Source: Adineta steineri
Taxonomy: Eukaryota; Rotifera; Eurotatoria; Adinetida; Adinetidae
Length of the DNA stretch: 64,000 nt
NCBI GenBank assembly: GCA_905250115.1
Contig: CAJNOI010000121.1
Location: 74,241-138,240 of the forward strand
Direction: 5' to 3'
A model generated the notes under the pieces. It worked only from the letters and a program-made list of their open reading frames with translations, ran no database searches and was not told the DNA's origin. This document shows positions 25,231 to 34,482 of this stretch, one piece after another (position 1 is the first letter of the stretch; each line of letters begins with the position of its first letter). Position numbers and translations under genes: made by a program.

Positions 25231-26445
25231 CTACATTTTTTTCGAAGAATATATATTATTTTTCAATATATTTCTCAAGCCACAATGCCATTGAAAACTT
25301 ATATAGTAAATAAAACTACAGGTGAAAAATATCGATTAAATGGTGTTTTACCATCGGCTAGTTTGCCGGCAGGCAGCGCTGCTGGTGTAGCTAAAGCTTT
25401 CGCTCCACTTATACGTTATCCAGTCGAAGAACTTCCACCAAAAGTTGACCTTCGAAATGATATGACAGAAATTGAAAATCAAGATCCATTAGCACAACAA
25501 ATTGGAAGCTGGTAAAAATATTTTTATTATCCAAATATTTTTATTCCTTTCATTTTATTTATATTTCAGTACAGCTAATAGTCTTGCTGGTATAGAAGAT
25601 TTTTTTTTGTTTTATATTTTATCATACATATTCTTTTTTTTAGGAGCTTATGAGTATTTAAACAAGAAAGCTCATGGTACCGACATTAGAGTTAGTCGTT
25701 TTTTTATTTATTACAATTCACGAGTCAAGGAGTTCAACACAAGTCAGGTTACTGATACTGGTTGTTACTTAGTAGATGCTATTGAAGCATTGGATGAATT
25801 TGGTACATGTCTTGAATCTTTTTGGCCTTATGATACTTCACATGTTAATACAAAACCAACTGACGAAGCATACCAGCAAGCTTCAAGTCATAAAATAAAT
25901 GATGCACTTAAAGTTAATATTGATTTAAATGAAATGAAATTATGTCTTGCACATGGCTTTCCATTTGCATTTGCTATAAAGTTATTTAATTCATTTCTTA
26001 GTGTAAATGAAACTGGTGCTGTACCAATACCAGATCAGGACGATATAGCTAAACAATTGATAGGAATGTTCGTAATAGAATTTTTGTAGAAAAAAATATT
26101 TTATTATTATTTTTAGGCATGCATTGTTAGCTGTTGGATATAGTGAAGAATCACAAGCATTTATTGTTTGAAATTCATGGAGTCAAAATTGGGTATAGAT
26201 ATGATTTATGTATAAGAGAAATGTTCTAATTTATGATTTGATTATAGGGTGAGAAAGGATACTGCTATATTCCGTATGCTTATTTGGCTAATCCTGATTA
26301 TACCGACGAGGCATTCGCTATTCGAAAAGTAGCGAATGATGATTTTGGTCAAGACAATGGGGATTTCACTGATGATACTAATTTTCTTGCTAATATGCCT
26401 ATGGGATCTTCTAATAATCATACTATCGAACAGTACAATGAGGAT

Positions 26446-26730
26446 GATGAAGATGCTAGTTGTAATGATCATAAAGATAATGTGTCCGGTGATAAAGTTA
26501 ATGATGAAGATACCAGTTGCAATGCTCCTAAAGATGATGCGTCCGGCGATAAAGATAATAGTGAAGAACCCAGTTGTAATGCTCCTAAAGATGACGCGAC
26601 CGATGATAAAGTTAATAGTGAAGATGCTAGTTGCAACACTTCNNNNNNNNNNGCGACCGATGATAAAGTTAATAGTGAAGATGCTAGTTGCAACACTTCT
26701 AAAGATGATGCATCCGGTGACAAAGTTGAT
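26446..26730 (+). repeat. 57-bp minisatellite in the P5 tail
   Basis: Five consecutive 57-bp units, each encoding 19 residues of the pattern (D/S)E(D/E)xSCNxxKD(D/N)xxxDKxN. The unit length keeps the frame. The fourth unit is interrupted by the 10-N gap, whose length equals the missing part of the unit. Confidence 0.85.
26643..26652. other. Assembly gap (10 N)
   Basis: Ten Ns inside the minisatellite. Probably an unresolved repeat; the number of units in the real tail may differ. Confidence 0.95.
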
Positions 26731-26984
26731 GATAAAGAGACAAAAGAAGGTTTGCATCTTTTTTCATCTCATTTAATATTTAAATAATATTTTTGTCCTA
26801 ATTAGATAAAAAATAATATGGCTAAGATATTCTACGTAAAGGTAAGTTTCTTTTTTATATTGAAAAATCACACTATCTATTCGATTATTTCGAAGATGGT
26901 CTTTTGGATTGCAATTAAATATTCAATATATGCAATCCCGTATTGCAAAGCAATGAAGAATAGTTACTAAAATCTACATTTATT

Positions 26985-27376
26985 ATACTATAACCCTTTT
27001 TAATAACAAAAAAAAAAGAATATTTTTTTTAACATATTAGAAATAAATAAATAATGAAAAATGAAATAGATACAGAATATATTGTTGAAGATGAACTTGT
27101 TAATAAAGGAAAAAACGAGATTTTGCTTAATAGAGGACATCGTAGATTAATATAAGTTAAACGATCAAATAAAGGTGCATATGTATTTCCATCTGGCATA
27201 AGACATTTTGTTGATTGAAATAATGGTGATGAATATTTTTTTTGATAATCAATATAAGAAAAATATCGTTGATAACTACGAAGATGCGCACAATTGCATA
27301 TTGGTATATTAAATGTACATTTTTAAAATATTTGTCATTGAATCAAATGAAATATCATCTGAAATTGATCTGGGGT
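26985..27376 (-). pseudogene. Fragment of LRR gene 3' end, piece B
   Basis: Close match to 31240-31650, that is the 3' UTR and last roughly 110 codons of the LRR gene (minus), including the GPI-type hydrophobic end and Cys cap. It breaks off where the LRR core would begin. It lies downstream of P5 exactly as the complete LRR gene lies downstream of P6. Confidence 0.85.
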
Positions 27377-27439
27377 AGGTATGATTATTTACACTCATTA
27401 ATAACTAAAATGTTTCGTACATTATTACATTGAAGTAAT

Positions 27440-28884
27440 CGGCTTGTTCGAACGTAACGCTGTTACGTTTTTGACACATTCTTCTACAATTATCTCCAGA
27501 AATGTAATAGCTAGAACGTTCGTTGAAACGCCATTCGATGCAGCTTATCGAACTCTAAAGGGTGGTCCATAAGTTCTGAGGAAATTTTAAAATTCACTGT
27601 TCTGGCATATAATTAAAGCAAACTCTTCCAAATTTTCGGAGGTTAGTGTACATATGTAGTACTACATAACCATAAATTTCGATGTCTATATCTTTTACTG
27701 TAAATGAGTACATGAAAAAACATTATCATACACTATTTTTTCTATTTTCCAATAACATAAATTCATATAATGGAATGTGATAATGAGAAAACAATTACTA
27801 TTTCCTGTTTTGTTTTATTAACCAATTTAAGAGAAAAGAAAATTGTTTTTTTACCCCCGCACGCTCGTTTTAGCACGTGACAATTCGATGTATAGAATTT
27901 ATTTTTTTCTAAATATATTATATTGACAAGTAATAATCAAGATGATAATAAAATCGAAAAAATAGTGTATGATAATGTTTTTTCATGTACTCATTTACAG
28001 TAAAAGATATAGACATCGAAATTTATGGTTATGTAGTACTACATATGTACACTAACCTCCGAAAGTTTGGAGAAGTTTGCTTTAATTATATGCCAGAACA
28101 GTGAGTTTTAAAATTTCCTCAGAACTTATGGATCACCCTTTACTTATTCTATAAAAAAATATTTTTTTGCTGAAGCCTCAGATATCAATAAGGGTTACAT
28201 TGTCGCGTAACACTGCTATATAAAAAGACCATTTTTCTTCAGTACCACGAAGAAAACTCTAATATCTTGCGATATATTATGTTCAAAAGAAATGCTCTTA
28301 GAACTACTTTTGTAGAGCTTTGAACCAGCTTTCTAAAACCAAAAAAAAATTTCTTTTATCAATTTTTATTTGTGTGACAAATGCAAAAAACAACTGTAAC
28401 GCTGTTACACACTTTTTTGTCAACCATTTTTAAGGTACTAAATATCGTCCGAATGATAGGAATTTTTTAACAGTTACTCATTATTGTGTAGATTAACCTC
28501 GACCAAAGAATCAGATTAACTCATTGACAAGGGAGCTCAAAAAATGGACAGGAAGTTGGGAAGGGTATTGAACGTTAAAAATTATTGCCAGCTATTAAAA
28601 TTAAACCTAAATAGGCCATTTTGTAGAGAATCCTATTCTGCATTGAATGGTAAGTCTCTCGACATTTTTTGGAAAACTTTCTTGGGTAGAAAACTCGAAA
28701 TACGATTTTTCAAAAGTTAAAAACTCAGGTTTTGCTGAGAAAATCTGATTTTTTTACAAAATAAATCTCAGACTCGTAATCAGCGTTAAAAATGACGTCT
28801 AATACCTTATTTAAATCTGTTCAACTCGAAAAAAAAAATTTTAAAAACTTGATCGGCGAAGTGTCGCGTCACGTGAACAAGCCG
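27440..28884. mobile_element. Candidate DNA transposon (about 1.4 kb) with a nested MITE
   Basis: Ends CGGCTTGTTC (27440-27449) and GAACAAGCCG (28875-28884), perfect inverted 10-mers with weaker matching further in, flanked by TAAT on both sides. No transposase frame is visible. GTAACGCTGTTAC occurs twice inside (near 27456 and 28397). A mariner-type MITE is inserted in it at 27558-28140. The superfamily is not clear. Confidence 0.55.
27558..28140. mobile_element. Tc1/mariner-type MITE with long inverted repeats
   Basis: 583 bp flanked by TA (27556-27557 and 28141-28142). The arms of about 200 bp are almost perfectly complementary, starting AAGGGTGGTCCATAAGTTCT at the left and AAGGGTGATCCATAAGTTCT read inward from the right. 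TA duplication and this end sequence suit mariner relatives. The unpaired middle has no transposase. High arm identity suggests recent activity. Confidence 0.83.
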
Positions 28885-29114
28885 TAATACTGACAACTTG
28901 AGCGATAAATATCATAAAGATAAGTGAATTGATATGAAAGTGATTGACGTCAATATAATTGAAAAAAAATTGCACAACGTATATAGTTTATGGCGTAATT
29001 ATGATGTTAAGAAACAACCATATTTTTATTCATGTATTTATTTATTAACTCATTTGTCAATCGAAAATTTCCTTATTTCAATTAAAATCATTCAAACAAC
29101 TATATTAAATATAC

Positions 29115-29245
29115 TGTTAAATTATAAAAGATGATTCTTCACGATACAATGACGATTATTTTTTATGTTCGATACGAAGATGAAAATAAACATTGCGAGT
29201 ATGGTATCAATCATCAAAATTTTCTATTTTATACGTTAATCTTTT
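29115..29245 (+). pseudogene. Relic of a P3-type tail, copy 2
   Basis: Sister of 24781-24925, with the same fused pieces of P3 exons 6 and 8 and further decay. It marks the start of the duplicated unit that contains P6. Confidence 0.65.
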
Positions 29246-29737
29246 TATACAGAACAATTGATATATTTTCAGTGAAAAGTCTTACAATATATTAATATTT
29301 TCGTTCTAAATATTTTTCAGATCTATTCAGGTATAGGTTATATGAGTGAAAGACAATTTTTGATACGTTTCAATAAACACAAACCATGTTAATGAGTGAA
29401 AACGTGGACTCCAAAAACATTGATTAGAGAATATTTTTCAAATATTCATAAGTAAAGCGTTATGCAACAAAAAATATTCGTATTCAACCAATAGGTAATT
29501 GTAATATGAAAACCCCCGGTTTTACGAATATTAACTAGGTCATTGATAACTGATCTTGTTCTTTTACTGAAAAAAAATACCTAAATCATGCTCCTTGTGT
29601 ATGACTGGTAGGTTTTCGAAAAAAAAATTACATTTTTATATTTTTTGCGCATCCGTATTTTTTGACTAGGCACCAAATAACGCTAGATAATACGGCGATT
29701 TATTCATCCGTACCGAGTAAACAAAACTTATTTACCA

Positions 29738-29747
29738 CTATATAAAT
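29738..29747 (+). promoter_or_regulatory. TATA box upstream of P6
   Basis: CTATATAAAT, 55-64 bases before the start codon and identical in place to that of P5. It lies in an upstream block conserved between the two. Confidence 0.55.
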
Positions 29748-29801
29748 CAACATTTTTTTCGAAGAATATATATTATTTTTCAACATATTTCACAAGCAAC
29801 A

Positions 29802-31117
29802 ATGCCAGAGCACGTTTTTTTGGTAGATAACACTACAGGTAAAAAGTATCGATTAAATGGTGTTTTACCACCGGCTAGTTTGCCGGCAGGCAGCGCTGCT
29901 GGTGTAGCTAAAGCTTTCGCTCCACTTATACGTTATCCAGTCGAAGAACTTCCACCAAAAGTTGACCTTCGAAATGATATGACAGAAATTGAAAATCAAG
30001 ATCCATATTCACAACAAATTGGAAGCTGGTAAAAATATTTTTATTATCTAAATATTTTTATTCCCTTCATTTTATTGTTTTTAGTACAGCTCATGGTTTT
30101 GCTGGTATACAAGATTTTTTTGTTTTTTGATTTATCTTTTATTATATGTATTCTTGTTTTTCTTTTTAGGAGCGTATGAATATTTAAACAAGAAAGCTCA
30201 TGGTACTGACATTAGAGTTAGTCGTTTTTTTATTTATTTCAATTCACGAGTGAAGGAGTTCAAAACAGAGAATGTTAATGATTCTGGTTGTCACTTGATA
30301 TATGTTATTGAAGCATTGAAAGAATATGGTACATGTCTTGAATCTTTTTGGCCTTATGATACTGGACGTCTTAATTACAAACCAACGGAGGAATCATACG
30401 AGCAAGCTTCAAGTCATAAAATAGCAGACGCACTTAAAGTTAATATTGATTTAAATGAAATGAAATCATGTCTTGCACACGGCTTTCCATTTATAATTAA
30501 TATATCAGTATTTGCTTCATTTGGTAATGGAGGTAAATCTGGTGTTGTACCAATGCCAACCCAAGCCGATTTGGCTCAAGGAGAAACGGGAGGGTTTGTA
30601 GTAGAATTTTTGTAGAAAAAAAATATTTTATTTTTATTATTTTTAGTCATGCATTATTGGTTTGTGGATATAGTGAGGAATCACAAGCATTTATTGTTCG
30701 AAATTCATGGGGAGAAGATTGGGTATAGATACGATTTATATATAAGACAAAATATTTTTATTTATGATTTGATTATAGGGTGAAAAAGGATATTGCTATA
30801 TTCCATATGGTTATATAACTAGTCCTACTTATTGTCATGAAGCATACGCTATTCGAAAAGTAGAAAATGATGATTTTGGTCAAGACAATTGGTGCTGGCA
30901 AGATTCTCAGAATTATCTTGCTAACATGCCTGTGCCTAATCCTGATCATCATGCTATCCAACGATTCCAAATAGATGAGGAAGAAGCAAGTTGTAATGCT
31001 TATGAATTTACTGAAGAGACATCAGAAGAGATACTAGAAGGTTAGCGTTTTTTCTCATATTATTCAGCATTTTAAATATTATTTTTGTTTTCAGAAAGTG
31101 GAGAAAATTTTAGTTAA
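29802..31117 (+). CDS. Papain-like cysteine protease P6
   Basis: Exons 29802-30028, 30085-30104, 30170-30593, 30647-30722, 30779-31040, 31095-31117 give 343 residues. Cys in IGSCTAHGFAG (His where others have Asn), catalytic His in GHALLVCGY, Asn in VRNSWGEDW. Exon 1 is 18 nt longer than in P1, P3 and P4. It carries an Ala/Gly-rich insert (PAGSAAGVAKAFAP) and spaces the usual oxyanion Gln ten residues from the Cys instead of six; another Gln lies five residues before it. The tail is short and Glu-rich. Exon 1 is almost identical to P5 from codon 15 on, while exon 3 is much more different. It is convergent with the LRR gene, 168 bp apart. The frame is intact. Confidence 0.8.
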
Positions 31118-31285
31118 GATACTCCATGCAAAGGTAAGTTTCTTTTTTATATTGAAAAATCACACTATCTATTCGATTATTTAGATCATGGTCTTTTGGA
31201 TTGCAAAGCAATGAAGACTAGTTACTAATGTCTACATTTATTATACTATAACCCTTTTTAATAACAAAAAAAAAGAATATTTGTT

Positions 31286-32344
31286 TTAACAAATTAGAAA
31301 TAAATAAATAATGAAAAATGAAATGGATACAGAATATATTGTTGAAGATGAACTTGTTAATAAAGGAAAAAACGAGATTTTGCTTAATAGAGGACATCGT
31401 AGATTAATATAAGTTAAACGATCAAACAAAGGTGCGTATGTGCTTCCATCTGGCATAAGACATTTCGTTGATTGAAATAATGGTGATGAATATTTTTTTT
31501 GATAATCAATATAAGAGAAATATCGTTGATAACTACGAAGATGAGCACAATTACATATTGGTGTATTCGCTAAACTAATAAATGTTGAATTAATAAACAT
31601 TTTTAAAATATTTTTCATTGCATCAACGGAAATAATTTGAAATTGATCTGGCTTTGGTATAATTCTTTGTAATGGAATACCATTCATACGAATAGTAAAT
31701 ATTTTTTTTGGAGTCTCCCATTGATGTGATATATCAATCCATTGATCAATAGTTAACGATTGTTTTAATGTCACATCGAAATTTGATGAATGTAAATTAA
31801 TTAATTCAACATTTGTTAAATTGAATAAAATTTCTAAATGTTCAATAGATTCCATTGGATTATTTTGTAATAATAATGAAATTAAATTTAACGATTGAAA
31901 AGCAAGACCATCAAGAATTTTTATATTATTATTTGATAAATCAAGTATTTGTAAATAATTTAAAAAATTTTTATGAAAATTGGGTATTTTAGTTAATTTG
32001 GTATTACTTAAATTTAAATGTATGAGTTGAGTTAAACATGAGATATCGACGAATTCAGAATCGAAATAGGATCCACTTAAATCAAGTATTTGAATTTTGG
32101 AATATTTACATAATTGACTTGGCCATTGTGTAAAAGCATTTCGTGCAATAATTTTTGTTATAGTTGAATTAAATATTGGTACATCAGATAATGTATGTGA
32201 GCAATTTGATAATATAAATGCATATTGTGTAAGATAACATTGACATGATGTATTTGGAATACATGAAGTTAAATTATAAGATTTTGTTGAATTAATTAGA
32301 AGAAGAAAACAAAATAAAAAAAATTGATGTACTGCTGCAGACAT
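31286..32344 (-). CDS. Secreted or GPI-anchored leucine-rich-repeat protein
   Basis: A single exon of 352 residues. The N-terminus is a signal peptide (about residues 1-22, FFLFCFLLLI core), then a Cys-rich cap with CQCYLTQYAFILSNC. LRRs follow at about 85-210, with IQILDLSGSYF, LIHLNLSNTKLTKIP, LQILDLSNNNI and LISLLLQNNPM. A C-terminal cap carries CNC and later Cys residues. The last roughly 22 residues are Ser-rich then hydrophobic (FFIIYLFLIC), as in GPI-anchored or membrane-tethered proteins. Such LRR ectodomains serve in adhesion or recognition; the ligand is unknown. It is convergent with P6. Two 3' fragments of it lie further upstream in the array, so this is the complete survivor. Confidence 0.82.
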   Translation of the reverse strand: MSAAVHQFFLFCFLLLINSTKSYNLTSCIPNTSCQCYLTQYAFILSNCSHTLSDVPIFNSTITKIIARNAFTQWPSQLCKYSKIQILDLSGSYFDSEFVDISCLTQLIHLNLSNTKLTKIPNFHKNFLNYLQILDLSNNNIKILDGLAFQSLNLISLLLQNNPMESIEHLEILFNLTNVELINLHSSNFDVTLKQSLTIDQWIDISHQWETPKKIFTIRMNGIPLQRIIPKPDQFQIISVDAMKNILKMFINSTFISLANTPICNCAHLRSYQRYFSYIDYQKKYSSPLFQSTKCLMPDGSTYAPLFDRLTYINLRCPLLSKISFFPLLTSSSSTIYSVSISFFIIYLFLIC

Positions 32345-34482
32345 TTGTTGTTCAAGAAATCAAATGAATATATATATATATATATGTTCTTCTTTTACTT
32401 TCGTTTTCTTTTTCTCAGACTGTACGATTAATACGTCATCAGACAATATTTGTAATTTGACACTACACATGTTTTTGCTTCCTATTCAAATCGTTGACTC
32501 GACGTGACAATTAACAAATAATCAAGCTATTGTATATATTGTAATCGTATAAGATTTAATTCAACTGTCTCGATATTACGATAAGCTGTTGTATGATTGA
32601 TGAAATAACACATCCTTTCAACAAAAAACATCTTTGGTGATTTTAATTTAAATTTGTTTATGCTTATCATACAATGAAGTATAACATGTCAATTATTTAT
32701 ATAATCTATTTATTTTCTTGTAAAGTTCAAGAAAGAAAAGCATAATCGTCGCTTATGACAATAATGAAAATTATATGAACAAGATGATTTAATAAATAGA
32801 GATGTTTAGAAATTTGTATTATCAGTGATATTGATTTGATTCTTCTGTCTGATATATATAGAAGAGAATTCTGGTCTCTTAGAAAACATCCTTTGTAGTA
32901 AATATTGTTCTGACAAGGGAGTCGATGCAACTGATTAATCACTATTTCAATTAAATATAGTGGACTAAAGGTTATTGAGTGTGGATGGGAGTAGGTGTGG
33001 GTGAGTATTCTATTTTTTCTTTTCCACCCACATTCACACTGACGTCGAATGTGTTTGATAACTTTTATTCTTTCGCGGAACGCATAAAAATTTCTTTTTA
33101 TAGAAGAAGCCACATAAAAAGTCAATTTTTTTTCTTTTGCTTGTTCACATGGCTTAAAATGAAATAATACAGGGTTTTTTCCTTTTTCATGATTTATGAA
33201 AAGGGAAAAAAACGCTACTGATTAGTCACTTAGTATATTTCCATGTTGTTGTTGCTTTTGAATTCTAATCATGTTTTTGGGATTTACCAACTTTACTTTT
33301 TGTTTGTCACTCACGAAATTCTTATATAAATTCAAGTTTTACACTCGCTTCCAACATACATTAAAAAGTAAGAAATATTATCAAGAATTCTAGCATATCA
33401 TTCATTCAATTTAAATTATTGTTAACGTGGTGAGTTTCTGATCCTTTTCATATTGCATACTAATACTAATATATCTTTTGATCAGTATTTCACATAAATA
33501 TAAACAATGTTTTAACCTGAATTAGTAGATTAAGAATAGACTGATTAGTTACTTTGTATAGTTTATGAAGGTTCTTCATACCATTTTGTAATGAAAAGAT
33601 GTTGAAAATTTTTGAAGATTTATTTACATATTTATTCATAACTTGACTTTTCAATGTAAAACTTGTATAAGAAGCTATAATTTCGAAAGGTATACATTAC
33701 GATTCGTTTGAAAAATCTGAGGAACCTTGCAAAAAAAGAATGTACAATATCATTTGAACTGCTTTTAATAATTTAAAATCAATTATTTGATAAACATTAA
33801 ATGAGTCATTATCCAATGTATTGTTAATAAATAACCATAGTACAATTTATAAGTCATTTTTTGTAGTAAATAGTTCCTATCTGAGTTAAAATGAATCAAA
33901 CTGAGCTCAAATTAGTCAAAGTTACTTTAATTCAGAGTTAAATAGAGAACTATCATTATCAAATGATACATAATTTTAATAAACCATGTAGTTAGTCAAC
34001 ACAATTTCTCCTCATCAAATAGATTCTATAAAATTTATTTACTAAAAATTTCAAGTTTTGATATTGATATGAAACTTAAAATATGTTTACTATTAAATTA
34101 ATTTCTTTTTTCAAAATGCGATCGTAAGTCAAGCTAAAGATAATAAAATAAGAAAGAATGATAAAATTTCAAGGTCATGACTACGTGAATTAAATTAAGT
34201 TTAAAAATGTTTTATCGATGAAACTAAACTTATTCGAAACTACTTTGATGTACTACAAGATTTTTCAAGTACAAAATTATGATATTTATTTCTTAGACTT
34301 AGGTTTAGTCCCTCATACACATATGCTTAAACTGAAAGAATATAAAAACTGTAGTAAAATAACTTTGATTGTCAATTTTTTCAAATCTAATAATCAAAAT
34401 ACAAATCAAATAAAGTTTTTATTTTTTCCAATTTAGTTAATTGCTGAACAAAATAAATCATTCAAATTATTAATTCACTAGA
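32345..34482. other. Intergenic region
   Basis: Contains a TA microsatellite at about 32368-32384 and an imperfect hairpin at 32977-33040 (AGTGTGGATG / CACATTCACACT with GTAGGTGTGGGTG inside). A minus-strand 132-codon frame at 32727-33125 crosses that hairpin and looks like chance. No gene supported. Confidence 0.45.

Larger units (their letters stand above)
25285..26816 (+). pseudogene. Papain-like protease P5, nonsense mutation before the catalytic Asn
   Basis: Exons 25285-25511, 25570-25589, 25644-26067, 26117-26192, 26248-26749, 26806-26816. Cys (IGSCTANSLAG) and His (HALLAVGY) are present. At 26169-26171 the codon is TGA where every other copy has CGA (Arg) in VRNSWG, a CpG-type transition. 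The product would stop at residue 241, just before the Asn and the tail. The next motif is also changed (NSWSQNW for NSWGxxW), which suggests relaxed constraint. Downstream frames remain open, so the break is recent. The tail contains five 19-residue repeats. Four extra residues separate the conserved Gln from the Cys, as in P6. Confidence 0.8.

Noticed and set aside
32727-33125. 132-codon minus-strand frame upstream of the LRR gene
   Set aside because: It crosses a hairpin element, has low-complexity composition and no recognisable domain, and shows no splice or start context.
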